Virus record (IMG/VR): IMGVR_UViG_3300048041_000040
Coordinates: 1 to 52,221 of that record
DNA length: 52,221 nt
Reading direction: 5' to 3' (one strand)
Origin: a virus
The notes under the pieces are model-generated. The model worked only from the letters and a program-made list of their open reading frames with translations, ran no database searches and had not been told where the DNA came from. Position 1 is the first letter of the stretch. Each line of letters begins with the position of its first letter. Positions 16,301-23,841 of this stretch are shown piece by piece. The position numbers were made by a program, and so were the translations under genes.

Positions 16301-16473
16301 GAATTCCCTTTCGATTCGCCATCACCGGGCGATTTCGGAGTTATTGCCTCTTGAAAGTCGGCAAAAGCCTTTAATGCTTTAATCATTTCCGCATCAACAT
16401 CGCCAGTAGCAACAATTCGAAAACTTTGATTTGGCCGAATTTCGTGGTAAAAAACCACACGTTCATTTTCCAT
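16297..16473 (-). CDS. Small hypothetical protein
   Basis: 58 residues. The ATG at 16473 (MENERVVFYHEIRP) is chosen because AAGG lies about 10 bases upstream. The frame is open about 40 codons further, but that stretch has no ribosome binding site and reads as low-complexity sequence. The product is acidic to neutral with a short beta stretch (SFRIVATGDVDAEMI) and a helical end. It is coupled to the coiled-coil protein by ATGA. Function unknown. Confidence 0.55.
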   Translation of the reverse strand: MENERVVFYHEIRPNQSFRIVATGDVDAEMIKALKAFADFQEAITPKSPGDGESKGNS

Positions 16474-16696
16474 AAGACTTACCTTTTGCTGTTTATCACA
16501 CGCAGGGTTCGGCGGCGGTGCTTTTCCCTCGTCCAGTGGTTGCTCTTTCCCATACTTGGCTTGTCGCTGCTGAAACATGGAAAGCAGCGCGAAAGCCAAG
16601 GGGGAGGCTTCACATAGTTAGATAGTCACGACCCCGACCGCGACCCCGACCGCGACCCCGACCGCGTCCAACCTTCGTGAAGTAATGCGGCATTAA
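16474..16696. other. Gene-poor gap with short tandem repeats
   Basis: I find no convincing gene in these 223 bases. The stretch includes an upstream continuation of the preceding small gene's frame without a start signal, and the 12-bp tandem repeats at 16630-16665. Nothing else stands out, and no clear promoter is seen. Confidence 0.5.
16630..16665. repeat. Three perfect 12-bp tandem repeats (GACCCCGACCGC)
   Basis: GACCCCGACCGC occurs three times head to tail between two leftward small genes, outside any supported coding region. The unit is itself made of two similar halves (GACCCC/GACCGC). It may come from slippage or be a protein-binding array. Confidence 0.9.
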
Positions 16697-17009
16697 TCAT
16701 TTTTGCGACCGTGGTAAAGGCTTTTCAAGCACAACGGCATCCATCAATCCGCCGCGTCCAATAACGACTCTGCGCCCGTCAGCAACGAATTGCATGTATC
16801 GTCCCGTATCCGGTATCCATGAGCAATCAACTAATACCAGTTCCGTAGCACCAACATCAACCAGCTTGCCGGTATAGATCATCGTCACGGTACGGACGAT
16901 GTAATTTTTACCGATCTCAAAAAAAATGCTGTACTGGTGCTGTTTTCTCATCGCTGAAAAGTGCAGATAGTTCACGCGCTTGTTTAATTGTTAGGTCTTC
17001 GATGTTCAT
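16697..17009 (-). pseudogene. Conserved phage protein of unknown function, reading frame split at an A8/T8 run
   Basis: Read leftward, an ATG at 17009 with a GGAGAA ribosome binding site opens a 30-codon frame (MNIEDLTIKQARELSALF...) that stops at 16917. The second frame, down to 16697, continues with FFEIGKNYIVRTVTMIYTG...VIGRGGLMDAV...LPRSQK. Together they match the layout of a small family I recall from phages of proteobacteria, in which both parts form one protein. The frames meet at a run of eight T on the coding strand (16919-16926); seven T would join them exactly. This is a real frameshift, a +1 slip, or a sequencing error. Without the join, the second part could start at ATG 16951. 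Confidence 0.7.
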
Positions 17010-17039
17010 TTCTTGTTCTCCGTTTTTACTGCTATTTGA

Positions 17040-17453
17040 CTACAAGGGTGAAGCTGCTTGCGCATATCTACGATGAATCTCCTGCGCGAACTCGTGCAGC
17101 CACTGAGCGTTGATCTCCCCATTCACCAGTGGATTCGACTCGGGGAAAGCATCTTCTATCTGGTCGAATGTCAAAGGCTCCACAGCCTTCGGCGGCGGGT
17201 AGATATTAATCGGCGTATCCGTAACGATGTCGTTCACGCCGGCGATGTTCGGCATCAGCCTGCGACGCTCCTCGTGGTTCTTCTGGACTATGCCCGTACG
17301 AGGCCGCGCAAGCACCTCCCGACATACGGCCAGAGCGATTTCAGCCGGGGTTCCGGCACATGCCGGCGGGTCGGAGTCATCCGCCGCCCAACGCTTGCCG
17401 CAGCTACACGCAAATTCGTCCCCTTCGCGGCGGGCACGGCAGCGGGTCAGCAT
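17040..17453 (-). CDS. Hypothetical protein with N-terminal cysteine cluster
   Basis: 137 residues from the ATG at 17453; a GTG four codons upstream is an alternative. The N-terminus has Cys5, then CSCGK and a later PAC (RREGDEFACSCGKRW), consistent with a small zinc ribbon. The C-terminal part (LTFDQIEDAFPES, INAQWLHEFAQEIHRRY) is a helical element common in short phage accessory proteins. It overlaps the end of the upstream membrane-protein gene. Function unknown; probably early-expressed from the leftward promoter at 18606-18634. Confidence 0.6.
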   Translation of the reverse strand: MLTRCRARREGDEFACSCGKRWAADDSDPPACAGTPAEIALAVCREVLARPRTGIVQKNHEERRRLMPNIAGVNDIVTDTPINIYPPPKAVEPLTFDQIEDAFPESNPLVNGEINAQWLHEFAQEIHRRYAQAASPL

Positions 17454-17695
17454 GATACCGCCCACGAGATTGCCACGATTAGCAGCGCGGACAGCACGGT
17501 CAGCACCCAGCAGCGCGCTTGCGTCCAGGCGGTAGGCTCGTGTATCGTCAACTCCGCGCCCGGACCGAACGCCTCCTCTAGCGTACGCGGAAACTTGTCA
17601 CCGTAGTATTGCGACGGCGGTATCCAGCGGCTCGTGCGCGGCAAGTTCAAGGGCTGCGACGGCGCCACGTCGTGCTCTGAGTAATTTATTATCAC
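17447..17695 (-). CDS. Small C-terminally anchored membrane protein
   Basis: An 82-residue protein with a GTG start overlapping the previous stop (GTGA). A central motif 'FPRTLEEAFGPGAEL' recurs, as I recall, in small phage membrane proteins of unknown function. A C-terminal membrane helix (WVLTVLSALLIVAISWAV) follows an amphipathic region. The N-terminus is presumably cytoplasmic. It is translated in a chain with the HTH protein upstream and the cysteine-cluster protein downstream. Confidence 0.65.
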   Translation of the reverse strand: MIINYSEHDVAPSQPLNLPRTSRWIPPSQYYGDKFPRTLEEAFGPGAELTIHEPTAWTQARCWVLTVLSALLIVAISWAVSC

Positions 17696-17856
17696 TTTGC
17701 ATCCCCCTGTTTAATCTTCCACTCGCGGTACCACATTGCCTTGCAGATCGCGCTAATCGAGATCCCCGACTGCTTGGCGGCCTGACTCGGCGCTACGCCC
17801 TGGACGAGTACCAGTTCGCGCGCCTTGCGCATTGCCTCGGATTCATGGGCGCCCAT
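17692..17856 (-). CDS. Small helix-turn-helix protein
   Basis: A 54-residue protein. The core KARELVLVQGVAPSQAAKQS, continuing GISISAICKAMWYREWK, has the spacing of a helix-turn-helix: a first helix ending in a GV turn, a PSQAAKQSGIS turn-helix, then a recognition helix. Apart from a short charged tail nothing else is present, so it would bind DNA alone or as a dimer. It is the second gene after the palindrome-bearing promoter at 18606-18634, which makes it a candidate for controlling that promoter. It is coupled on both sides by 4-base overlaps. Confidence 0.7.
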   Translation of the reverse strand: MGAHESEAMRKARELVLVQGVAPSQAAKQSGISISAICKAMWYREWKIKQGDAK

Positions 17857-18572
17857 CAGTCTTCCCCTTCGATAAATTCGCCATTATCGTCCAGCGTATA
17901 CCACACGTCGGGCTGAATGCCGTTTTCTCCGACTTTGCTCGAACGGATCAAAGACACGTTTCGATCATTGTCGCGGCGTATCAAAACGATTGCGCCGTTA
18001 ACGCCGGCTTTCGCTTTCCCGTCCCATCCCGATATGGCCACGCCCCGCATACCTGTGGCGGATGCAGCGCCCTGATATCCCATGGCGGATGCAGCGCCCT
18101 GATCCCCCGGGGCGGATGCAGCGCCCTGATATCCCGTGGCGGATGCAGCGCCCTGCGTACCTGTGGCGGATGCAGCGCCCTGCGTACCTGTGGCGGATGC
18201 AGCGCCCTGATCCCCCGGGGCGGATGCAGCCGAAAGTGGATCGACCGGTAAAGCACGCTTAAAAGTGTACTCAACTGCGGCTTTCACCAAGCCGGGAATT
18301 CCGATTTCAAAATTCAATTCAATGGAACGACTAGCCGCCTTCGTATCGCTGTCCCCACGCGAGATGTCGCCTGATTGTTCAACGACGACAAAACGGCTAT
18401 TGGCCGGCGCGTAATAGTCAAACACCTCGAGCGGATATTCGCACGCATGAAAACCGGAGTTGCAAACTTTGACGGGGCCCTCGTGCGCATACTCTTTGCC
18501 GATTTCGAATTGAAAATCGCGACATTGGAGCGCGGTATTAAAACCTTTGTAAGCTATGATTTTTTCGGACAT
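17856..18572 (-). CDS. DUF7666-like protein with nine-residue Gly/Ala repeats
   Basis: A 238-residue protein. The N-terminal 100 residues (IIAYKGFNTALQCRDFQFEIG, CNSGFHACEYPLEVFDYY) match a domain I know as DUF7666-like, present in phages and bacteria. The middle has about seven nine-residue repeats of the form GAASATGTQ/GAASAPGDQ. The C-terminal part (GVNGAIVLIRRD, WYTLDDNGEFIEGED) completes the domain. The repeats resemble a surface-exposed linker or coil. It is the first gene after the leftward promoter at 18606-18634. Function unknown. Confidence 0.7.
   Translation of the reverse strand: MSEKIIAYKGFNTALQCRDFQFEIGKEYAHEGPVKVCNSGFHACEYPLEVFDYYAPANSRFVVVEQSGDISRGDSDTKAASRSIELNFEIGIPGLVKAAVEYTFKRALPVDPLSAASAPGDQGAASATGTQGAASATGTQGAASATGYQGAASAPGDQGAASAMGYQGAASATGMRGVAISGWDGKAKAGVNGAIVLIRRDNDRNVSLIRSSKVGENGIQPDVWYTLDDNGEFIEGED
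18058..18235. repeat. 27-bp in-frame tandem repeats, about 6.5 copies
   Basis: Units begin GCGGATGCAGCGCCCTG and differ in the last 10 bases (ATATCCCATG, ATCCCCCGGG and similar). They keep frame and encode GAASA-type nine-residue units in the leftward gene. Some units are identical, which suggests recent slippage; copy number probably varies between isolates. Confidence 0.95.
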
Positions 18573-18605
18573 TTCGGGATCCCCAGACCGGTTAATTGAC
18601 GCCTC

Positions 18606-18634
18606 ACTTTAGTGGAATTATTCCACCGAGTCAA
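18606..18634 (-). promoter_or_regulatory. Leftward sigma70-type promoter with palindromic operator in the spacer
   Basis: Read leftward: -35 TTGACT (18634-18629), 17-base spacer, -10 TAAAGT (18611-18606). The perfect 15-bp palindrome GTGGAATTATTCCAC lies at 18612-18626, inside the spacer. Transcription would start near 18599, about 27 bases before the ATG at 18572. A nearly identical element is at 38629-38657. A protein on the palindrome would block RNA polymerase, so repression is likely. Confidence 0.75.
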
Positions 18635-18637
18635 GCG

Positions 18638-20959
18638 CTATTTTGAATATCGTTTCTTGCGCCATCCGCCCGCCGCCCGCACCGGCCAATCTACCGCCCA
18701 CGCCGGCATCGTGGCCATGATCCGTTCAAATTCCTCGATACTGCCCCATCCTTCGGGAATCTCGCACACGATTTCGTCGTATACATGCAACACGACGGGA
18801 TACCCGGCACGTTCCAAATTGACGATCGCGTGGCGCAGGATATCGCGGCATGTCGCTTGCGTGATGTTCTCGACCAGGCGCCCGCCCCACGTGTCCATAC
18901 GGTTCCAACCCGGCGGCCCATTTTTCGGGTTCGTGTTCCACCCCTCGTACGAGATCGACAATCCGCCCCGCTCGGGGTTTGGGCGCAACCGGGGCGCGTG
19001 GTAGGTCAGATACCGGCCGGAAATCAGGCGCAAGTACACCGCATCGCCGCGCATTTCAAACGTCATACCGCGACAGGTGAATACGTGGCCCGGATATTGG
19101 ACCGCCTGGATAAAGCAACCATCGACGCCGCCCCACAGCTCAACGATAGCCGGGCTTGCCGCGCGCCATTTGAGGATCGCTTGTTTCATTTCCTCGTCGG
19201 TAAAGAATTCATCGGCGCCGAACGCTTTCCATGCGCCTATCCATCCCTGATAGCCGGATGCCAACTCGGCGACTTTGCCGACCTTCTTACGCATCGGATG
19301 ATGGCCGCCAGTCTCCCGTTTGTGCCGCTCGAATTCTTCAAATGGTATGCCGGTGATCTTGCTCGCCGACATTTCGTAAATCTTGCCATGCGTGCGAAAC
19401 ACGTCGATGCGCCATTGCTCGCCGGCCAGCATCGCCAAGCCAACCGCTTCAATTGCCGAGTAATCGGAGCAAATCAGGTCGTGGCTTGGCGCGGCAATGA
19501 ATAACCCACGCAATGACCCCGATATGGCGGGCATCGCATCGCCAAAATAGTATTCAACCGTGGCCAAGTCGCGCGTGTTGATCACAGTTATCGCGTCGGC
19601 GGCCGCGTCGGCGGTCCATTCCGGTATCGGTGATTTACCGGGCGGTTGCGGCATTCCGCACCAAGGGCACGCCGTGTGATGCCGGCCAAAATGCCGGCTG
19701 CAGGAGCACCGCAAAACTGCAGGCCCGCTATTCGGTAGATTCGTCGGTTGCGGACCGTTGCCCGTGGCGCGGCCGGTGCGCGCGGCGTGGTAACTGAACA
19801 GATCATGCAATCGGCCGGCACGGGTCGTTTGGTTCCGCATCGCGAATACCTTCTTGACTGCAGCCGAACCGATCGCTTGGCGGATTTCCAGCGCACGGCG
19901 GCATTCAGCGGGTAGCGCGGGCGTCGGAGTTAACCCGACAATTACGCCCCCTACGGCAAGCGGCGTTTTTTCACCACGAGACAACATGCCCTCAATCGCG
20001 TCTTCGTCCATCGAGGACATGTGGATACCGCGCTGATGCAGCCAATTTTGCAGCTTGGAAAGCTCCGATGCCCGCGCGACCTCGCCGCCGGTCAAATGGT
20101 ACAGCTCGGTGTTGTACCGTACCTGCGCCTGATCGATCACCGATATGCATGCTTCGACCGACACCGTATCGACTTGTACGCCCCGGGTATTGATACGTTG
20201 GTCACATAGCCAGAATTCCAGTTCCTCGCCTTCCAGATCCGGGCAACGCGCCGACGCTTCCGCCTCGGTTACGATGTCGCGCTCGTTATATGCGTAGAGG
20301 TTGACCGCGTCCATCGGGTCGTCTTCGGGGCGTATACGTAACCGACGGTCGGACTTGGTCGGGTTGCGCGGCATGCTGAATTTTTTAATCAGGCGATCGC
20401 CGTCCGGGTCTTTCTGGTGCGTCAAGCGCATGACCTCGGCAGACTTGGCGAGCGCGCCGGGGTAGCACGAGGCGCGGGCTTTCGCCATGGCGCAACGCGT
20501 CGCCTCGATCGGCAGGGGCGGCCATCCGTATTTCGGCACGCATACTTTGTTCCAGATCCAGCGCTCGAAAGCCACGTTCCACGCTTCAATCGGGCCGAGG
20601 GGCGGGTATTCCGTGTGTATGCTCAATGTGGCAAACAGGTCGTCGGGATTCGCCATCCCCGGACACCAAAACCGCCGCCCTTTGCCGTCTTTCAGATCGT
20701 AATACAGCGACAGCACCTCGGTACTCGGATGCTCGGCATAGACCGCCGCGCCAACGATAGGTAAACCCTTGCGACCTTGCGATGCGCCGGGCAGGGCGTC
20801 CCATTTTTCCGTGGCGGGATTCCACACGTTGCCGGCTTCGCTGTACGTTTCAAAATCAATATCCGGCATGACGACCGATTCGCCTTGTCCGGCGTGCAGA
20901 ATCGTACCGGCCCGGAGGTCACGAACGGGCGTTGGTGGCGGGGGAAGACTACTCGTCAT
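18638..20959 (-). CDS. Family A DNA polymerase with 3'-5' exonuclease
   Basis: 773 residues from the ATG at 20959 (MTSSLPPPPTP), preceded by GAAGGG; a TTG six codons upstream is less likely. Exonuclease motif I is DIDFETYSE (Asp35, Glu37). Polymerase motif A is DYSAIEAVGLAML (Asp499), motif B is RKKVGKVAELASGY (Arg557 to Tyr570), and motif C is HVYDEIVCE (Asp728, Glu729). The usual motif C histidine (VHDE) is tyrosine here. A four-cysteine knuckle (Cys418, 420, 431, 434) interrupts the polymerase domain. It is the replicative polymerase of the phage. Its start overlaps the upstream gene, and its end abuts the leftward promoter. Confidence 0.93.
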   Translation of the reverse strand: MTSSLPPPPTPVRDLRAGTILHAGQGESVVMPDIDFETYSEAGNVWNPATEKWDALPGASQGRKGLPIVGAAVYAEHPSTEVLSLYYDLKDGKGRRFWCPGMANPDDLFATLSIHTEYPPLGPIEAWNVAFERWIWNKVCVPKYGWPPLPIEATRCAMAKARASCYPGALAKSAEVMRLTHQKDPDGDRLIKKFSMPRNPTKSDRRLRIRPEDDPMDAVNLYAYNERDIVTEAEASARCPDLEGEELEFWLCDQRINTRGVQVDTVSVEACISVIDQAQVRYNTELYHLTGGEVARASELSKLQNWLHQRGIHMSSMDEDAIEGMLSRGEKTPLAVGGVIVGLTPTPALPAECRRALEIRQAIGSAAVKKVFAMRNQTTRAGRLHDLFSYHAARTGRATGNGPQPTNLPNSGPAVLRCSCSRHFGRHHTACPWCGMPQPPGKSPIPEWTADAAADAITVINTRDLATVEYYFGDAMPAISGSLRGLFIAAPSHDLICSDYSAIEAVGLAMLAGEQWRIDVFRTHGKIYEMSASKITGIPFEEFERHKRETGGHHPMRKKVGKVAELASGYQGWIGAWKAFGADEFFTDEEMKQAILKWRAASPAIVELWGGVDGCFIQAVQYPGHVFTCRGMTFEMRGDAVYLRLISGRYLTYHAPRLRPNPERGGLSISYEGWNTNPKNGPPGWNRMDTWGGRLVENITQATCRDILRHAIVNLERAGYPVVLHVYDEIVCEIPEGWGSIEEFERIMATMPAWAVDWPVRAAGGWRKKRYSK

Positions 20960-21242
20960 CTGGTAAATACCCTTCAATATCTTCGATCCGTTTCACGCCC
21001 GCAGGGAGAACGGGTTTTGCGCCGGGGCGAAATTTCAAATATCCGACAGGTATCCCGGAGCCTCGCCGTTGAGCGCGCAAACAAGTGTACCAAGCCGGAT
21101 TACCGGGTGTCGCATTCGTCACACGATATCCCATGATGAGCGCAATTTCCATTTCGGTAGCCGGCGGCTGAATGTCTTCTTCCGGACCTCGGCCGGTCGT
21201 TTTCAAACCACCGCCAAATGCGTAACGTGTCGCTCGCTTCAT
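20949..21242 (-). CDS. Hypothetical protein between ssDNA-binding protein and polymerase genes
   Basis: A 97-residue basic protein. The central 'EMEIALIMGYRVTNATPGNP' and 'GYLKFRPGAKPVLPAGVKR' suggest a small mixed alpha/beta fold. The C-terminal end is acidic (IEDIEGYLPDDE), and its codons overlap the polymerase start, so the two are probably co-translated. No known motif. Its place inside the replication block suggests a replication-linked role, but that is only context. Confidence 0.55.
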   Translation of the reverse strand: MKRATRYAFGGGLKTTGRGPEEDIQPPATEMEIALIMGYRVTNATPGNPAWYTCLRAQRRGSGIPVGYLKFRPGAKPVLPAGVKRIEDIEGYLPDDE

Positions 21243-21432
21243 CGCATCCTAAAATCGGTCAATTCCCGCGCTTGCGGGCTTCCTACTTGCGGGCATCCGC
21301 CCGATTAGATAAAGTACCCGCCGCCGTGTAACATCGCTCGTGGGCCGGCGGCGGTCAATAAGCGCGAGCTGTGTGCCACGTTGACCAGACGCGGCTAGGA
21401 TTGGATACCCCCACGAGGGCCGCTCTACTCAG
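21243..21432. other. 190-base gap with two GC-rich inverted repeats
   Basis: No gene seen. A perfect 9-bp inverted repeat (CCGCCGCCG at 21318-21326 and CGGCGGCGG at 21346-21354, 19-base loop) lies in the middle. A smaller hairpin, CCCGC-GCTT-GCGGG, is at 21267-21280. No T-tract follows on either strand, so neither is a standard terminator. Being between the ssDNA-binding protein and downstream leftward genes, they could attenuate transcription or mark a processing site. Confidence 0.6.
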
Positions 21433-22350
21433 TTATCGCATGTGGCCATTAGCGATCAGGGCGTCATCGGTCCATTGCGGGTCGAGCTTGAACTGTTCGT
21501 AGGTATAAGTCGGATTCAGCCACGTGCGACCCGGCGGCAATCCACCAGGCGCGGGGGGCGCGCTAGGTGGTGGCGGAACCTGGACGAATCCGGGCGCCGG
21601 GTGCACTGGAACCGGCGCCGCAGGGGCCGCATAGGCCGGGGCGGTAGTTGCCGGCACAGCAGGGTAGGCAGGTGCCGATCCTGGGGCCGGCCGTACGTTT
21701 GGGAGTGTGGCGACTCCGACCGGTACGGCGCTGGCGCCGGGGGGCAAGGCCGTCGCGCCAAAGGTGGCGTCGGCCAGGCTCGGGCCTTGTATGATTTCCT
21801 CGCCATACGCTACGCGGCAAACGATGGCCGGGTTCCAGTACAAACCGGGCGATTGACTTGGTTTGTTGTCCACGACGGACACGAGCACTTGAATGTAATA
21901 GCCGGGCTTGATCGCGTCCTTGTCCATGACGAATTCAGGCGCGGCACCATTCAACGCAGCGGCACGGGGCGCTTGTGACGACGACATCCATATCACCCAG
22001 TTGCCGGGGTAACCGACGCGCTCGCATGGTTTCCTGCCCTTCTTGTTCGGGATGACACTGTCGCCGTCAGTAATCTTCCACGCGAAATCCGGGCGCTGCG
22101 TCTCGCCATTGACGAATGCCGCATGCGCCAATTGCCAGATTGGGGCGCCCCACGGCTCGTTGGCCCAGTGGGTTGCGCCTGGCGTCTTTGGGATCGCGAT
22201 GCCCACGCTGTAACTTTGCGTCGGTTGCCCTGCGTTCGGGCCTGTTTTGACGACCAACGGTTTCCCGTCGTAATCGGTCGTTTCGGGCGTGTAAAGCGAA
22301 CCGCCAATCATGCGGCCCGTCGGGGTGGTGAATTTATGAGCGTTAGCCAT
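21433..22350 (-). CDS. T7 gp2.5/DUF2815-like single-stranded DNA-binding protein
   Basis: 305 residues from the ATG at 22350 (MANAHKFTTPTG). Residues about 1-190 show the OB-fold pattern of DUF2815-like proteins: YSVGIAIPK, the KPGYYIQVLVSVVDN strand, 'SPGLYWNPAIV' and 'GEEIIQGP'. The next 80 residues are a Pro/Ala-rich flexible linker, then a short C-terminal domain (RTWLNPTYTYEQFKLDP...). The linker is unusual compared with compact family members. It should coat replication-fork DNA, in line with the neighbouring exonuclease and polymerase genes. It overlaps the nuclease gene by eight bases. Confidence 0.75.
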   Translation of the reverse strand: MANAHKFTTPTGRMIGGSLYTPETTDYDGKPLVVKTGPNAGQPTQSYSVGIAIPKTPGATHWANEPWGAPIWQLAHAAFVNGETQRPDFAWKITDGDSVIPNKKGRKPCERVGYPGNWVIWMSSSQAPRAAALNGAAPEFVMDKDAIKPGYYIQVLVSVVDNKPSQSPGLYWNPAIVCRVAYGEEIIQGPSLADATFGATALPPGASAVPVGVATLPNVRPAPGSAPAYPAVPATTAPAYAAPAAPVPVHPAPGFVQVPPPPSAPPAPGGLPPGRTWLNPTYTYEQFKLDPQWTDDALIANGHMR

Positions 22351-23461
22351 GTTGAAAAATCTTTCGTAATTGCGTTGATGTTTCCGGCACGAGTTTTTGC
22401 GCACCGGGCGGGGTGAAACTATACGTTGCGACCATGTCGGCCGGAATACCGGCTTTCTCGGCCTGTTTAGGCGTGATTACCGCCTCTTTCCGTAACGCCA
22501 GGCCGTACATGTCGCCGAGCGCGCCGACCTCTTTCGCCGACTTGTTCCATACGGTACGCCCTTCCGTCGGCTCGAAACACCAGCCCGGCACGCGTTGACC
22601 CTGGCGCAACTGCGCTTCGATCGACGATTCGAGACCCGAGATACGACCATCTAGCGCAGCCTGGGCGCGTTTCAGCATCGCCAGTTCCAGGCCTGTTGCG
22701 GCGGGCGTCAGGTCCAGCGGTACGGAACGCATCGACAGATCAGCGGCTTGCAACGCGGTACGCTGGTACGCTTCGCAGGCGTGGCGACCGGAACAGTGCT
22801 TGCACTTCGGGTTCACCATCGCGACCGGGTTCGGCTCGTGTGCGGCTTCGGCGGCCATCCGTAGCTGGTTGATGTGGCCACGCAATTCACTGGCGCGCAC
22901 CGTGAGACGTCGGACCGGGCCGTCGCGATGGTAACATCGGGGTTGGACGATGGTCATTTCCACGATCACCTGGTCGTCGTACGTGCCGTTTAGCCCGTAC
23001 CCGTCGAGCAACCCCGCCGTGTAATTGATCAGTTGCCAGTTCTCAAACTCGTCCACGTACTCGTGGCCGTGCTTATAGTCGAAAAGGCAAAGGCGCGTGC
23101 CGCGAGTGTAATACGCGTCCGGCGTTCCCCAGTTATTCAGATTGACGCGGGGGATCTCGATACGCTCTTCAATCGTCGGTGTGTCACCAGTTCCGGCCGA
23201 ACCGGCCATAACCGTCTCATAGAACAGATACGCCCCTTCGATCATTTCCTCGACCAGCACGACCCCGTTCGGCGCCACGAGCCCGACATCAATCGGTTGC
23301 CCGGCGAACAGTTGCTCGAACGCCCAGTGTGCGGCGGTTCCTTCCATCGCCTCGATGCTGTCCTCGGGTTCGGGGTACCGTTGCCACATGCTCGGGGCGG
23401 CGGCGCACTTGACCCATGTCGCGGCGCCGGACGGCGGCAGGAATGCGTGCTGTCCGCTCAT
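22343..23461 (-). CDS. Cas4/RecB-type nuclease (DUF2800-like)
   Basis: 372 residues from the ATG at 23461 (MSGQHAFLPPSGA). The PD-(D/E)xK core is visible: WGTPDAYY (metal-binding Asp), then LCLFDYKHG (D-x-K) and later 'ENWQLINYTAGLL' (the Q-x-x-x-Y of RecB motifs). Cysteines that could hold an iron-sulphur cluster are Cys near 22 (WVKCAAAPSMW) and CKHCSGRHAC near 240. Such enzymes process DNA ends for recombination-dependent replication. It is partnered here with the ssDNA-binding protein, as in many phages. Confidence 0.8.
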   Translation of the reverse strand: MSGQHAFLPPSGAATWVKCAAAPSMWQRYPEPEDSIEAMEGTAAHWAFEQLFAGQPIDVGLVAPNGVVLVEEMIEGAYLFYETVMAGSAGTGDTPTIEERIEIPRVNLNNWGTPDAYYTRGTRLCLFDYKHGHEYVDEFENWQLINYTAGLLDGYGLNGTYDDQVIVEMTIVQPRCYHRDGPVRRLTVRASELRGHINQLRMAAEAAHEPNPVAMVNPKCKHCSGRHACEAYQRTALQAADLSMRSVPLDLTPAATGLELAMLKRAQAALDGRISGLESSIEAQLRQGQRVPGWCFEPTEGRTVWNKSAKEVGALGDMYGLALRKEAVITPKQAEKAGIPADMVATYSFTPPGAQKLVPETSTQLRKIFQHG

Positions 23462-23841
23462 GCGACACCAGTCAGTTGCGTGACGACATCCGCCGCGCAC
23501 ATCTGGATATGCGTCGTGGTCAATGCCGCGATAATCGCGCCGCGCTCAGAAGGCGACATTTTCCATAACGTTTCGGTCATACTCTGGTAGTGTTCGTGAA
23601 ACGTCGTCGGGGCCGTTTCGATAGCGTCCTCGCCTCGAACCCAAGCCATGTACTGATTCCCGGTAATTCCCGCACGGCCCGAGTTCAATTGCTCCGCGTC
23701 AATCCCGGTAATTTTCTCGTGCGAAACCCAGCACAATTTCCCGAATTGAACGCCTTGCGGGCCGATAATCACGGTTCTGTAATCGGCGGGGGCGGCTTCG
23801 CCGTCTGGTTCCGGCGTAGCGTTATCTGGTGGTTGGAACAT
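23458..23841 (-). CDS. Hypothetical replication-block protein
   Basis: 127 residues from the ATG at 23841; a GTG one codon upstream is possible. The N-terminus is disordered and acidic (PPDNATPEPDGEAAPAD). The rest looks globular, with 'YRTVIIGPQGVQFGKL' and a helical C-terminus (SPSERGAIIAALTTTHIQ). Coupled to the nuclease gene by a 4-base overlap and to the upstream gene by ATGA. I recognise no motif. Confidence 0.6.
   Translation of the reverse strand: MFQPPDNATPEPDGEAAPADYRTVIIGPQGVQFGKLCWVSHEKITGIDAEQLNSGRAGITGNQYMAWVRGEDAIETAPTTFHEHYQSMTETLWKMSPSERGAIIAALTTTHIQMCAADVVTQLTGVA

Noticed and set aside
16297-16599. 100-codon version of the small leftward gene with TTG start
   Set aside because: The extra N-terminus has no ribosome binding site and a low-complexity, Pro/Gln-rich sequence; the ATG at 16473 has AAGG upstream.
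18058-18235. CRISPR-like look of regular repeats
   Set aside because: The 27-base units are directly adjacent with no spacers and keep a reading frame, so they are protein-coding tandem repeats.
18785-19504. 239-codon rightward frame inside the polymerase gene
   Set aside because: Runs opposite a polymerase with complete motifs and has no family-like sequence.
21370-21432. Possible tRNA on the leftward strand (GAGTAGAGC-like piece followed by GGTATCCAATCC)
   Set aside because: No closing acceptor stem, no anticodon arm of proper size and no CCA; resemblance is limited to two short pieces.
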